From Microbulbifer agarilyticus S89 (GTDB taxonomy: Bacteria > Pseudomonadota > Gammaproteobacteria > Pseudomonadales > Cellvibrionaceae), in NCBI RefSeq assembly GCF_000220505.1, contig NZ_AFPJ01000054.1, positions 1 through 54,761 of the forward strand: DNA of 54,761 nucleotides. The letters run 5' to 3'. Of the stretch, positions 1-9,138 are shown piece after piece (the first letter of the stretch is position 1; every line of letters starts with the position of its first letter). Under the pieces are notes generated by a model. It ran no database searches. It was not told the DNA's origin and worked only from the letters and a program-made list of their open reading frames with translations. The position numbers were made by a program, and so were the translations under genes.

Positions 1-29
1 GCCGTACCGGTGGCGCCTTTTTTTATATA

Positions 30-106
<77 letters not shown>

Positions 107-174
107 ATTGGGGTGACCTTGGTGGTCAAAACGGCGCCAAATCAAGGGTTTACCGTTGTCTGGCGCGGACGCGG

Positions 175-202
175 ATTATACAGAAGGGCTATGGCAGGGC
201 AA
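175..202 (-). promoter_or_regulatory. Candidate sigma-70 promoter of tRNA-Arg
   Basis: On the minus strand there is TTGCCC (202-197), a 16-base spacer and a perfect TATAAT (180-175). A GC-rich stretch follows the -10 box, typical of stringently controlled stable-RNA promoters. The tRNA begins about 60 bases further on. The elements are seen; their use as this promoter is inferred. Confidence 0.6.
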
Positions 203-242
203 AGGAAATCCGGGAGATTTGCCCACTTATGGCTCACGGCCC

Positions 243-271
243 TTCGCAGCGGGCGGCGCAATGCTTATAAT
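243..271 (+). promoter_or_regulatory. Candidate promoter of the cytochrome c5 gene
   Basis: A perfect -10 hexamer TATAAT (266-271) is preceded at 17 bases by TTCGCA, which matches the -35 consensus at four of six positions. It lies about 75 bases before the cytochrome start codon. The rest of the 107-346 gap holds no gene I can support. Confidence 0.5.
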
Positions 272-346
272 GCGCGGCAATTTGGTAGAGGTTTGTGGCG
301 ATCGCGCCGGAATCTGCGGGCCGTATCTGGCCTTTAGGGGGAATGG

Positions 347-772
347 ATGAAGGTTGTATTCAATTTTGTAGCGGCCCTGGCCGTAGCGGCGGGCGCAGCA
401 GTAGCGGTAGCCCAGACCCAGTCTGTTGATGAAGAGATTGCCGAGCGCCTGGCGCCTGCCGGCAAGACCTGTATGCAGGGTGATGAGTGCGCGGCGGCAG
501 CGCCTGCGGCCAGTGCATCCACCGGTGGTGCCCGCAGTGGCAGTGATGTCTATGGTGCCCACTGCGCAGCCTGCCACATGACCGGCGCTGCGGGTGCTCC
601 CAAGTTTGCGGACGCCGCAGCCTGGGCCCCACGTATCTCCAAGGGCATGGACACGCTGTACACCAACGCCATCAAGGGTATCGGTGCGATGCCGGCGAAA
701 GGCCTGTGTATGACCTGTTCCGACGATGAGATCAAGGCAGCTGTCGACCACATGGTAGATGCCAGCAAGTAA
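347..772 (+). CDS. Cytochrome c5 family protein
   Basis: A 141-residue exported c-type cytochrome, a periplasmic electron carrier. Residues 1-22 form a signal peptide ending near AVA-Q. The haem-binding motif CAACH is at residues 73-77. Met115 in AMPAKG is the probable sixth iron ligand, and CMTC at 121-124 is the cysteine pair characteristic of the cytochrome c5 group. A flexible Ala/Ser-rich stretch (about 48-62) links the signal region to the haem domain. ATG 347 follows a GGGGGA ribosome site; an ATG at 343 is out of frame. The gene is monocistronic, with its own promoter and a strong terminator. Its redox partner cannot be told from sequence. Confidence 0.9.
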   Translation: MKVVFNFVAALAVAAGAAVAVAQTQSVDEEIAERLAPAGKTCMQGDECAAAAPAASASTGGARSGSDVYGAHCAACHMTGAAGAPKFADAAAWAPRISKGMDTLYTNAIKGIGAMPAKGLCMTCSDDEIKAAVDHMVDASK

Positions 773-795
773 GCTATTCGCTTACCGATCCAGTA

Positions 796-824
796 AAAAG
801 GCCGCTCATTGAGCGGCCTTTTTT
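796..824. terminator. Bidirectional intrinsic terminator
   Basis: AAAAAGGCCGCTC-ATT-GAGCGGCCTTTTTT forms a GC-rich hairpin flanked by A and T tracts. It sits between two convergent genes (the cytochrome and the HupE-like gene) and can serve both strands. Confidence 0.9.
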
Positions 825-834
825 GTTGCCCAGG

Positions 835-1842
835 TCATAGGTAAAACGCGCTTACGCGCTCGATGGTCCAGAACATGGCGACGCTGCCGATACTGTAGGC
901 GGCGGCCAGCCGTACCAGTTGTCGATAACGCTGCGCGACTCCGATCGCCAGATAACCAACGCAGACCACCCCGACCACGAACAGCAGCTGGCCGATCTCC
1001 ACGCCGGCATTGAACGACAGCAGCGCGAGCGGGATATCCGTCGCCGGCAACCCGATTTCCGTCAAAGCGCCGGCAAAGCCAAAGCCGTGCAGTAGGCCAA
1101 AGCCAAATGCCACAAGCCATGGGCTGCGATGGGTCTGACCGGGCCGTCCGAATTGGGTGCGCACGATTTCTGCGGCCAGCAGCAGAATGCTGAGGGCGAT
1201 CACCGCCTCTACCGGCGCCTGTGGTACCTGCACCAGACCCAGCGACGCGACGCTGAGGGTGATGCTGTGGGCCACGGTGAATGCGGTGATGGTGGCCAGC
1301 AGCCGGCGCCAGCCAATCACGATCAGTAGTAATGCGAACACGAACAGCAGGTGATCGATGCCCAGCAATATATGCTCGACGCCGAGGCTGAAATAGCTCC
1401 AGGCAATGGCTCCGGCACCGGGTGTGACGTCGACAAGGGTGCTGTTTTGCCGGGGCGTCAGCCTGACGGTCTGCACTGGTCGGTCGATTCCGGCAATCCG
1501 CACTAGGGCATCGGTCATCGAGTGCTGCAGGCCAGCGATGGCAACTGGCAGGCCGTCGATACCGCCGGCGCAGGCCAGTCGCCAGCGGTACACGCGCGCA
1601 CCCGCGACTTCAAAGCTAACCCGCTCGCCCTGTTCACGGCAGTTTGTCGGCAAGGTAGGCTCCATGGGGGCGGGGATGCCGCCCTTAATGGGCATTTTCC
1701 ACAGCACCTCCCATATATCGTTACTGGCTTCTGTGAGTTCCAGATACGCGGGCTTTATTTCGTGGGCATGGCCTGGCGGGCTGGCCACAAGCGCGAGCGA
1801 CACTAGGGTTCCCAATCCCAGTAGTAGCAATACCCGTCTCAT
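835..1842 (-). CDS. HupE/UreJ family membrane protein
   Basis: A 335-residue protein with a signal peptide (1-26), a soluble N-terminal part of about 120 residues and roughly six membrane helices from residue 145 on. The membrane part carries the family's histidine motifs: GVEHILLGIDH (154-164), AHSITL (191-196) and LHGFGFAG (251-258). HupE/UreJ proteins are linked to nickel or cobalt movement; the long extracytoplasmic N-terminus marks the HupE/UreJ_2 type, whose substrate is not established. Its ATG overlaps the stop of the upstream isomerase gene by four bases, so the two are translationally coupled. It is the last gene of the DUF3604-isomerase-HupE set. No hydrogenase or urease gene is in view, so metal transport remains an inference. 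Confidence 0.82.
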   Translation of the reverse strand: MRRVLLLLGLGTLVSLALVASPPGHAHEIKPAYLELTEASNDIWEVLWKMPIKGGIPAPMEPTLPTNCREQGERVSFEVAGARVYRWRLACAGGIDGLPVAIAGLQHSMTDALVRIAGIDRPVQTVRLTPRQNSTLVDVTPGAGAIAWSYFSLGVEHILLGIDHLLFVFALLLIVIGWRRLLATITAFTVAHSITLSVASLGLVQVPQAPVEAVIALSILLLAAEIVRTQFGRPGQTHRSPWLVAFGFGLLHGFGFAGALTEIGLPATDIPLALLSFNAGVEIGQLLFVVGVVCVGYLAIGVAQRYRQLVRLAAAYSIGSVAMFWTIERVSAFYL

Positions 1843-2711
1843 TCGGCCGCGACCTCAACCTTCACCGGTGCCAGCAAGTGATGCGCCGCCTCCGGTATCA
1901 ACACCTGATACTGCGCTCGCAGTGAATGGTAGAGAGTCGCTTGTGCCTGCTTGCGCTCTGCCTGTCGCCAGGCCCCTTCCACCGCATCGCGTACCTCGGC
2001 CAGCTTGGCATCGCGGCCTGGCTGGTGGCTGGCAATCCGCACCAGATGCATGCCATAGCTGGACTGGATGGGACCGTGCCACCGGCCGGTGGGTGCATTT
2101 GCCAGCGCAGCGGCAAAACCTTCGCCGAAGGTGCGGCCTATTGTGTGAGTGTCGCTATTTACGAGCTGCGCCGGGAGCATGATCGGGTCGCTGAGCTGGC
2201 GGTGGTCCGGCGGTGCTGGCGCACGCAACTGCTCGAGTAGTGCCATTACATCCGCACTGCTGTAGCGCCGGGCCGGATCCAGATACACCTGATCAAAGCT
2301 ATAGCGTGCCTGTGCAGCAAATGCGCCGGGGTTGCTATCCAGATAGTCTTGCAGGTCTTGCTCAGTGGGCTGGCGCATCTGCGCGATATCGGCGGAAATG
2401 AATTCCATTTTCTGCGCGAGCCGGCGTCGCACCAGTGCGTCATCGCGGTCCAGCCCGAGTGCCAGCGCCTCCCGGTAGAAGATCTCTTCGCGAATATCAT
2501 TCTCCAACAGCGCGGAGAGTTCCTTGGCGGTGGGTAGCCGCTGCCATTTGCGCTCGAATAGTGCCACATGCCGCTCAATGTCCTGGGCGGAGACCGCGAT
2601 CTGCTTTTCCCCCATGTCCGTATCGCTCGGTGCCATCGCATAGAGCGCGAACATAAGCCCACCGATAACAGCGAAATGCAGCAGTGGCTCTTGGATTATT
2701 TTTTTGATCAT
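1839..2711 (-). CDS. Membrane-anchored PpiC-type peptidyl-prolyl isomerase
   Basis: A 290-residue protein. A single hydrophobic segment (about residues 9-27) anchors it in the inner membrane with the rest in the periplasm. An SurA/PpiD-like helical N-domain (about 45-125) is followed by a degenerate parvulin domain (about 130-230, with the typical GPIQSSYGMHLVRI strand near its end). It probably folds or assembles exported or membrane proteins. It is 33 bases downstream of the DUF3604 gene and overlaps the HupE-like gene by four bases, so its client is plausibly one of these two neighbours. The start follows an AGAGG ribosome site. Confidence 0.8.
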   Translation of the reverse strand: MIKKIIQEPLLHFAVIGGLMFALYAMAPSDTDMGEKQIAVSAQDIERHVALFERKWQRLPTAKELSALLENDIREEIFYREALALGLDRDDALVRRRLAQKMEFISADIAQMRQPTEQDLQDYLDSNPGAFAAQARYSFDQVYLDPARRYSSADVMALLEQLRAPAPPDHRQLSDPIMLPAQLVNSDTHTIGRTFGEGFAAALANAPTGRWHGPIQSSYGMHLVRIASHQPGRDAKLAEVRDAVEGAWRQAERKQAQATLYHSLRAQYQVLIPEAAHHLLAPVKVEVAAE

Positions 2712-2744
2712 GGGATGCCTCTGGAATGTATTTTTTGTGGGGCG

Positions 2745-4640
2745 CTAACTCGGGTTGTACCAGATGGGCGAGGTGTAGGCGCGTTCCTGCGAAGACAGGC
2801 GCGTGCCCTTGGGCATTTTCAGGCCGTAGTACTTTGCGTCGTGGGCCAGCCAGGTGGGTGTGGGGATTTCCAGTACGCGGATGTAATAAAACGCTTTTTC
2901 TTCCGGATCAAAATCCGGGTCTTTCCAGTAGGCCTGTAAAAAGGGCGCACCAATCGTATTGGTAAAACTCGCATCGGCTTCATTCACGGTATTGCCTACC
3001 GCTGTCTTGCAGCGTCCGTCGCTATCAATTTTTCGATCACCCGAAACGGCGACGTCGTAAATGCGCTCATGGGTTATGCCATCCTTGTCGAGCCAGCCTT
3101 TTACCACCTGGATGCGATCCAGGTTGCCGCCCTCCACTTCACGCATGGCGCGCACAAGGAAGGTCGGTGCCTTGCCGCCCGGTGCGCGGTTCAGGTCACC
3201 ACCCATGGGCACGCCCTTGTCGTAACCGATTTTTGCAAATTCCGAGCTGGCGAGATCGCCTTCGGAAAAATCCCAGCCGCCAAATACGCGTACCTGCAGG
3301 CGGGTACCGCTGGTGCCGTAGGCCTCTTTGCGCTCCATGGCATCAAACAGGGCGGGGCGTGTGTTCTCGTTGGCCCATACCGCCACCAGTCCCGATGCCT
3401 GCAAGTCCACGGCAGAAATATTCAGACTCGGGTCCACCAGGGATTTAATCAGCACATCTTTGTAGCGCTCCGGGCTTGGCTCCAGAAGATGTGCCTTGCC
3501 GAACCAGTTGTTTTCTGCCGAAGTTGCCAGGCCGGTGTGGTTATCCGTGCTGCCGATCAAGCCGAATTTGAATGGATTGGTACCATAGGTTTCCTGCAGT
3601 GCCAGGCCATCTTTTAATGCTTGCCGCGCATACTCGTTTTCCAGCATGTCATTGGTTTTGGGTGCGGAACCCTGCAGGTTAGTTTTGTCCAGCAAACCAA
3701 AATCGGCGAATTCATCTTTGGGCGAGAGATACGGATGGGTCTCGCCGGTGCCCTTGGCCTGGGTGATTTCTACTAATGGTTCGCGCTTGGCCCGTGCTTC
3801 CACATAGTTGCGATCCCATTTGGAACCGTCGAATTTTTTCTTCTCGAAGAAGCGGCCGTTACTCAGATTGCCGTTGTGGGGAATGGCGAGCATACGGCCG
3901 CCGGTGGTCTGCTCGTAGCGGTCCATATATTTCCACAGCTCCTCCGGTGCTTCCGAGTCATAGGCGGAAAACGGCACCACTTGCTTGGCCTTGTCGCCGT
4001 CGTCGCGGAAGATCACAACCCGGTGCAGATTGTTGCCCTCCGGGTGTGAGGTCCATTCGAAACCGATAAATGCGGTAAATGCGCCCGGTTGATTATGTTT
4101 TTCTGCGGCATCCACAATTTCGCCCCACGCCGACTTGGTCATCTCTGGGCTGTCGAAAGGCCTCTCGGAACCGAAATTCAGCCACTCGATAAAGGCGTCG
4201 TAGCCTTTGCCGGCCTTGACCATGTCGTGCCATTTCTTGCCCAGTGGATCATTCAACACGGACGGGTCCGACTTGCGGATAAACGGAGCCAGGCCTAGAA
4301 GCTCGGCGTGATCGGCGACCACCAGGAAATCCAGCGGCGCGCGTAGACGCGCCTTTTGCCCGGTTTGCGACTCCACTACCGCACCTTTGGCAAACCGGTA
4401 GGCCTCTTCCGGGCCGACCTTTTCCTGCCCGGCCATGCCGGCATCGGTGGAGTAGCTGGTATGCAGGTGGGTGTCACCAAAATAGACCCGGCGCGGAAAA
4501 TTCTCTGCGGGGTAGGGTGAATAAACACGGTCTTTCGGTGCCGGCTCGAGCTTCGCCCCCTGCGCCAGCGCCATTGGGCTAAAAAGGGCGGCAAGCAGGA
4601 GGACGCAGAGTGATGCGGGCAGGGTGAACTGGAGGCGCAT
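2745..4640 (-). CDS. DUF3604 domain protein (PHP-like metal-dependent fold), exported
   Basis: A 631-residue protein of the DUF3604 family. Residues 1-26 are a signal peptide (cleavage after ALA). Near the N-terminus GDTHLHTSYSTDAG (55-68) and a downstream VVADHAELLG resemble the metal-binding motifs of the PHP hydrolase superfamily; IPHNGN and STDNHTG add further conserved His/Asp/Asn positions. The protein is therefore probably a periplasmic metal-dependent hydrolase, but no substrate is known. It heads a three-gene operon with the PpiC-type isomerase and HupE-like protein. GGAG lies ten bases before the ATG. Confidence 0.85.
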   Translation of the reverse strand: MRLQFTLPASLCVLLLAALFSPMALAQGAKLEPAPKDRVYSPYPAENFPRRVYFGDTHLHTSYSTDAGMAGQEKVGPEEAYRFAKGAVVESQTGQKARLRAPLDFLVVADHAELLGLAPFIRKSDPSVLNDPLGKKWHDMVKAGKGYDAFIEWLNFGSERPFDSPEMTKSAWGEIVDAAEKHNQPGAFTAFIGFEWTSHPEGNNLHRVVIFRDDGDKAKQVVPFSAYDSEAPEELWKYMDRYEQTTGGRMLAIPHNGNLSNGRFFEKKKFDGSKWDRNYVEARAKREPLVEITQAKGTGETHPYLSPKDEFADFGLLDKTNLQGSAPKTNDMLENEYARQALKDGLALQETYGTNPFKFGLIGSTDNHTGLATSAENNWFGKAHLLEPSPERYKDVLIKSLVDPSLNISAVDLQASGLVAVWANENTRPALFDAMERKEAYGTSGTRLQVRVFGGWDFSEGDLASSEFAKIGYDKGVPMGGDLNRAPGGKAPTFLVRAMREVEGGNLDRIQVVKGWLDKDGITHERIYDVAVSGDRKIDSDGRCKTAVGNTVNEADASFTNTIGAPFLQAYWKDPDFDPEEKAFYYIRVLEIPTPTWLAHDAKYYGLKMPKGTRLSSQERAYTSPIWYNPS

Positions 4641-4760
4641 GGGCAGGGTGCTCCGATTGGATCAACTGCCCAAATATAGAAGATGCGGCGATTGTGCTAT
4701 GGCCCACCCTTCGCAGAGGCGGCAATTTCATGATTAAGTCGGATTATTGCAGGATCCGTC

Positions 4761-6170
4761 TCAATGGGCCGCCAGGTAATCCGTGGTGTCGAAGTACTTG
4801 GTGATGATCTGGTCGGCCCTGGCATCGTCACCGATGGTTTGCCGCAGAGTACGCTGCATAAATGCGTAGTCGGTGTATTGTGTTGGCTCGGTCAGCAGCG
4901 CATTCACCCAGGCGAGCAATGTATCGCGCCCGAGTTCTTTCTCCATTTCGATCCAGATTCCGCTGATGAGCTCGTAGCGCAGAAACTGGTCCAATAGCTG
5001 TACTTCATCAGAGGTACGGAAAATCTCAGATAGCGGTTGTGGCTGAGCGTTGCGAATGTGGCGTAGCTTGCTCTCGGCAATTTTCCGCTCGGCTTCTTCC
5101 CCCAGCTTGTTCGCCACGACTACGTAAGAGATATATTCCGCGATACTCTCGCTCAGGGCTGAACTCAGCTTTGAGTTTAACGGACGGAACTGGTTGGCAT
5201 AGAGGTGCACCAGCTCGTGAGCAACAAATAGCGCGGAGCCCAGGCGCTTGTTGGTATTTTCCGCGAGCAATCTATCGAAAGTATTCGGCGCGTGAGCGAC
5301 TTCCACCATGGTCGGCGCCGACATCCAGCCCCAGCTATCGTTACGGCTAAGTGGAGTGCTAAATAGGAACGTTAGGCCGTCGGTGCCAAATGGATGGCCC
5401 ATCAGGGTGCTGATCTCTTCCTGATAGGATTGGACCTCGACGAGTGCCCATTCGGTAACTGCTGCGGAACTGGGACTGTCCAGTACCAGATGATTGCCGT
5501 GCTGTGAGAAGCTGAAATCACCGAGAAACAACAGCGGTTCCACAGGAGTAGTGGATACGAGCCGGGCTGCTTGTCCCTTTACCGGCTTGTTGCCATTGAT
5601 ATACAAAGCTTTGCAGTCACTGCAGCGCAGCTGGATATCGTAAGTGACCTCATATAAACGATGGTCAGTTTTCTTGTTATAAAACTGCGGGAACCACGCA
5701 CTTTGCATTCCATCCGCGCGCAGGGTTTTGCCATTAAACGCGACGTTGCCCTTCCAGTCTTTGCGTCGTGCGTCCGCCATATCGCTAATTACTGGGAATT
5801 TCCCGGTGTATTTCCAGATTAGCGGGGTTGGCGCGAAGTCCGCTTTGCCGGTGTAGTCGAAAATGCTGTAAGCGCGGGCTTCGGATAGCGCGGTGGGGCT
5901 ATCCGCGAGACCGTAATAGTAATTCGTTTCGCCGTCGGCACTGCGGATGTGCTGGATATTCAGGCCCGCATTCAGCATCAACAGGTGGTCCTGCTCCCGC
6001 GGCAGATTACTGATGGTGATTTCCGCATCGATGGTGCCCTGCTGAACAGAGACGTTGAGCTGACCTTCAACGTGGGGAACCTGCGCATGGGCTACGGATG
6101 AGATTGCGCTGAGGCAAAGAAAGCAGATGAGGACGGTACGCTCGATTGCCGCGGTGAAGTTCCATTTCAT
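4761..6170 (-). CDS. Secreted M1-like zinc metallopeptidase
   Basis: A 469-residue protein with a signal peptide (about 1-29, ending AHA-Q). The zinc site HELVH is at 318-322 and a second glutamate follows exactly 18 residues later (Glu341 in ESIAEY), which is the M1 (aminopeptidase N class) spacing. The usual GAMEN substrate motif of M1 enzymes is not visible; the corresponding region reads WGWMSAPTMVEVAH. It is shorter than a full M1 enzyme, so I call it M1-like. It stands alone between rep and the DUF3604 operon, 120 bases from the latter. Confidence 0.68.
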   Translation of the reverse strand: MKWNFTAAIERTVLICFLCLSAISSVAHAQVPHVEGQLNVSVQQGTIDAEITISNLPREQDHLLMLNAGLNIQHIRSADGETNYYYGLADSPTALSEARAYSIFDYTGKADFAPTPLIWKYTGKFPVISDMADARRKDWKGNVAFNGKTLRADGMQSAWFPQFYNKKTDHRLYEVTYDIQLRCSDCKALYINGNKPVKGQAARLVSTTPVEPLLFLGDFSFSQHGNHLVLDSPSSAAVTEWALVEVQSYQEEISTLMGHPFGTDGLTFLFSTPLSRNDSWGWMSAPTMVEVAHAPNTFDRLLAENTNKRLGSALFVAHELVHLYANQFRPLNSKLSSALSESIAEYISYVVVANKLGEEAERKIAESKLRHIRNAQPQPLSEIFRTSDEVQLLDQFLRYELISGIWIEMEKELGRDTLLAWVNALLTEPTQYTDYAFMQRTLRQTIGDDARADQIITKYFDTTDYLAAH

Positions 6171-6216
6171 TTTTCGAATTCCTTTTTATTTTTGTTGGTC
6201 TGCTTGTGGGGAGAAC

Positions 6217-8250
6217 TCAGTCAAACATACTGAGCAACGATCCCAAAGTCTCGTTACCCTTGGCTTGATTCTGCTCCGGCGACGCCTTGCCAAAGCCCTC
6301 GAAGATACAGTCCTCTTCGGGCAGCTCCTCGAGGAAGCGGCTCGGCGTGGTGTCCTGATTTTCCCCAAACATTTTGCGCTTGCCGGCCAGGGTCATAGTC
6401 AGGGTTTTCTGTGCACGGGTGATACCCACGTAGGTGAGGCGGCGCTCTTCCTCGATATTATCATCTTCAATGCTGTTGCGGTGCGGCAACAGGTTTTCTT
6501 CCATACCGATCATAAATACGTGCGGGTATTCCAGACCCTTGGACGCGTGCAGGGTCATCAGGCTGACCTTGTCGGTGGCCTCTTCCTCTTCTTGGCGGTC
6601 GAGCATGTCGCGCAAAATCAGCTTGGAGATGGCCTGCTCCAGGCGCACGTCCTGCTCCAGTTCGTCGTCGGTGCCGTCCATGGTTTTCATCAGCGAGTCG
6701 AGCAGCCAGTACACATTCTCCATGCGCTTTTCGGCCACCTTTTCGCTACTGGCGTTCTGCGACAGCCAGCCGGCGTAGTCGATATCGTCCAGCATCTCGC
6801 GCAGTGCCGACTCCGGGCTGTTGTCGCGACAATTGCGCGCAACACCTTCGAGCCAATGCGCGAAGCGATTCAGGCGTTCGTAGCCCGCCTCGGTGATGTG
6901 CTCCTTGAAGCCGAGTTCGCTACACGCGCTCAGCATCGAGATCTCGCGCCCCTTGGCGTAGTTGCCCAGAGCCTCCAGGCTACTGGTACCGATCTGCCGG
7001 CGCGGGGTATTAATGATGCGCAGGAAGGCGTTGTCGTCGTCCGGGTTGACCAGCAGGCGCAGGTAAGACATCACGTCCTTGATCTCGGCGCGGGCAAAAA
7101 AGCTCGTGCCGCCGGAGAGCTGGTAGGGAATCTGGTTTTCCTGCAGCTTCATCTCGATCAGGCGCGCCTGGTGATTGCCGCGGTAGAGCACGGCAAAGTC
7201 CATAAACTTGCAGCCGCGGCGGGCCTTCTGCAGGAAGATCTCGTTGGCGACGCGCTCGGCTTCTTCGTTCTCATTAGCCACCTTGAGCACGCGGATTTCG
7301 TCACCGAGGCCGCGGTCGGACCACAGCGCCTTGTCGAATTCGTGCGGGTTGTGCGCGATCAGGTGGTTGGCCACCTTGAGGATGCGGCTGGTGGAGCGGT
7401 AGTTCTGCTCCAGCTTGATTAGGCGCAGGTTGGGATAGTCCTGCTTTAGCTGGCTCATGTTTTCCGGGCGCGCACCGCGCCAGGCGTAGATGGACTGGTC
7501 GTCGTCACCTACCACGGTGAGGCCGCCGCCGCTGCCCACCAGCATTTTCACCAGCAGGTACTGGGAGCTGTTGGTGTCCTGGTATTCGTCCACCAGCAGG
7601 TAGCGGATCTTGCGGCGCCAGCGCTGCAGCAGCTCCGGGTCGGTGTCGAAAAGCTCCACCGGGATCATGATCAGGTCGTCAAAGTCCACGGAGTTGTAGG
7701 CCTTGAGGGCGTCACAATAGCGCCCGTAGGCCACCGCCATGGCCTGCTCACCGGGGCTCTGGGCCATTTCCAGCGCCTTGCGCGGGGTGAGCATGTCGTT
7801 CTTCCAGTTGGAAATCTGGTTCTGTACCCGGTCGAGCAGGTCGGTATCCAGGTCGCCATCGCGCAGCATCAGCTCCTTGATCAGGGCGCGGGCGTCCTCG
7901 GCATCGAAGATGGAGAAGCCCGGCTTGAAGCCGGCGGCGTGGTATTCCTTGCGCAGGATGTTCAGGCCCAGGTTGTGGAAAGTGGACACGGTCAGGCCGT
8001 GGGAGGCCTTGGATTTCTTGCCATCGGGGCCGGTGACCAGCTTGCCGACCCGCTCCTTCATCTCCCGCGCGGCCTTGTTGGTAAACGTGAGTGCAGCGAT
8101 GTTTCGCGCCTGATAGCCGCATTGTTCGATCAGATAGGCGATTTTTCGCGTAATTACACTGGTTTTGCCGGAGCCGGCACCGGCCAGTACCAGACAGGGG
8201 CCGTCGATGTATTTGACGGCTTCCGCCTGGCGTGGATTGAGCTTGGTCAT
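6217..8250 (-). CDS. rep: ATP-dependent DNA helicase Rep
   Basis: A 677-residue superfamily 1A helicase, close to the 673 residues of E. coli Rep and similar over its whole length. Motifs are present in order: GAGSGKT (24-30, Walker A), LTFTNKAAREMKERVG (motif Ia), DEYQD (221-225, Walker B), DDQSIYAWRGA (motif III), LEQNYRST (motif IV), VSLMTLHASKGLEYP (motif V) and YVGITRAQKTL (motif VI). Rep is a 3'-5' helicase that clears proteins ahead of the replisome. GISGGTSFF-like and NTPRRQIG segments favour Rep over UvrD. It is not obviously in an operon. Confidence 0.95.
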   Translation of the reverse strand: MTKLNPRQAEAVKYIDGPCLVLAGAGSGKTSVITRKIAYLIEQCGYQARNIAALTFTNKAAREMKERVGKLVTGPDGKKSKASHGLTVSTFHNLGLNILRKEYHAAGFKPGFSIFDAEDARALIKELMLRDGDLDTDLLDRVQNQISNWKNDMLTPRKALEMAQSPGEQAMAVAYGRYCDALKAYNSVDFDDLIMIPVELFDTDPELLQRWRRKIRYLLVDEYQDTNSSQYLLVKMLVGSGGGLTVVGDDDQSIYAWRGARPENMSQLKQDYPNLRLIKLEQNYRSTSRILKVANHLIAHNPHEFDKALWSDRGLGDEIRVLKVANENEEAERVANEIFLQKARRGCKFMDFAVLYRGNHQARLIEMKLQENQIPYQLSGGTSFFARAEIKDVMSYLRLLVNPDDDNAFLRIINTPRRQIGTSSLEALGNYAKGREISMLSACSELGFKEHITEAGYERLNRFAHWLEGVARNCRDNSPESALREMLDDIDYAGWLSQNASSEKVAEKRMENVYWLLDSLMKTMDGTDDELEQDVRLEQAISKLILRDMLDRQEEEEATDKVSLMTLHASKGLEYPHVFMIGMEENLLPHRNSIEDDNIEEERRLTYVGITRAQKTLTMTLAGKRKMFGENQDTTPSRFLEELPEEDCIFEGFGKASPEQNQAKGNETLGSLLSMFD

Positions 8251-8370
8251 AAGCGAAACAGGATCGAGATACAGCTGGGTTGGGCGACAGAATCTGGCGA
8301 TTTTACCAGCGCAAGGGCGGCTTGGCTGTGCCTGTGGCGAGGTTTTATTGTGACCAGCAGGCCGCCGCTT

Positions 8371-8398
8371 TTACCTGCAACAGGATTTTGTCTATAAA
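8371..8398 (+). promoter_or_regulatory. Candidate promoter of the DUF3565-yaiI-acetyltransferase genes
   Basis: TTACCT (8371-8376) and TATAAA (8393-8398) are separated by 16 bases in the gap between divergent rep and the DUF3565 gene, 43 bases before the start codon. Both are partial matches to sigma-70 hexamers. Confidence 0.45.
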
Positions 8399-8441
8399 GG
8401 GCGCCCAAGCCAGGTGGGGTTGAGCAGCAAGAGGGAGCGCT

Positions 8442-8675
8442 ATGCAGCAGCCGATAACCGGCTACCATCGCGATGACGAGGGCCACTGGGTGGCGCAGCT
8501 GGCCTGTGGCCACAACCAGCATGTACGTCACGACCCGCCGTGGCAGAATCGGCCGTGGGTCACTACCCCGGAGGGCCGGGCCAAGATGCTGGGGTTCAAG
8601 CTCCAGTGCAAAAAGTGCGACGAAGGTGCCCCCTTGGATGAACAACCGCCCTCACAATCGAGAGAGTCCAATTAA
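8442..8675 (+). CDS. DUF3565 domain protein
   Basis: A 77-residue cytoplasmic protein matching DUF3565 along its length. The core [19 protein letters not shown] (about 23-41) and a C-terminal CKKC contribute paired cysteines and histidines that look like a small zinc-binding site. Function is unknown for the family. The stop TAA overlaps the ATG of yaiI (TAATG), so the two are coupled. It is too short for a second domain; the start is the only ATG near the candidate promoter. Confidence 0.8.
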   Translation: MQQPITGYHRDDEGHWVAQLACGHNQHVRHDPPWQNRPWVTTPEGRAKMLGFKLQCKKCDEGAPLDEQPPSQSRESN

Positions 8676-9136
8676 TGCCGAAGATCTGGGTGGACGCCGA
8701 TGCCTGTCCCACCGTTATCAAAGAAATCCTGTTTCGCGCCGCCGAGCGCACCGAGACGGAGCTGACTCTGGTGGCCAACCAGTATGTGCGCGTGCCGCCC
8801 TCCCAATACATCCGTGCGGTGCAGGTAACCTCAGGCTTTGACGTGGCCGATAACGAAATCGTGCAGCGCTGTGAGGAGGGGGACCTGATTATTACGGCGG
8901 ATATCCCGCTGGCGTCGGAAGTGATCGACAAGGGTGCCACCGCGCTGAATCCGCGCGGTGAAAAATATTCCAAAGCCAATATCCGCGCGCGCCTGAATAT
9001 GCGCGATTTTATGGAGACCTTGCGCTCCAGTGGCGTGCATACCGGAGGGCCGCCGCCACTCGGGCAACAGGAGCGCAAGGCGTTTGCCGATCAGCTGGAT
9101 CGCTGGTTGGTGCAGTGTCGTCGCAGTGGGAAATAA
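8675..9136 (+). CDS. YaiI/YqxD family protein (UPF0178, DUF188)
   Basis: A 153-residue cytoplasmic protein of the YaiI family. The signature DADACP is at residues 6-11, with ITADIPLA in the middle and LNPRGEKYS about two thirds along. The family has a PIN-like fold with conserved acidic residues and is suspected to be a nuclease, but its role is not established. Overlap with the DUF3565 stop codon indicates translational coupling. The acetyltransferase start is three bases after its stop. Confidence 0.88.
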   Translation: MPKIWVDADACPTVIKEILFRAAERTETELTLVANQYVRVPPSQYIRAVQVTSGFDVADNEIVQRCEEGDLIITADIPLASEVIDKGATALNPRGEKYSKANIRARLNMRDFMETLRSSGVHTGGPPPLGQQERKAFADQLDRWLVQCRRSGK

Positions 9137-9138
9137 CA

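Noticed and set aside
6127-7422. 431-codon frame antisense to rep
   Set aside because: It overlaps the confirmed helicase motifs of rep on the other strand and the start of the protease gene; no recognisable protein features.
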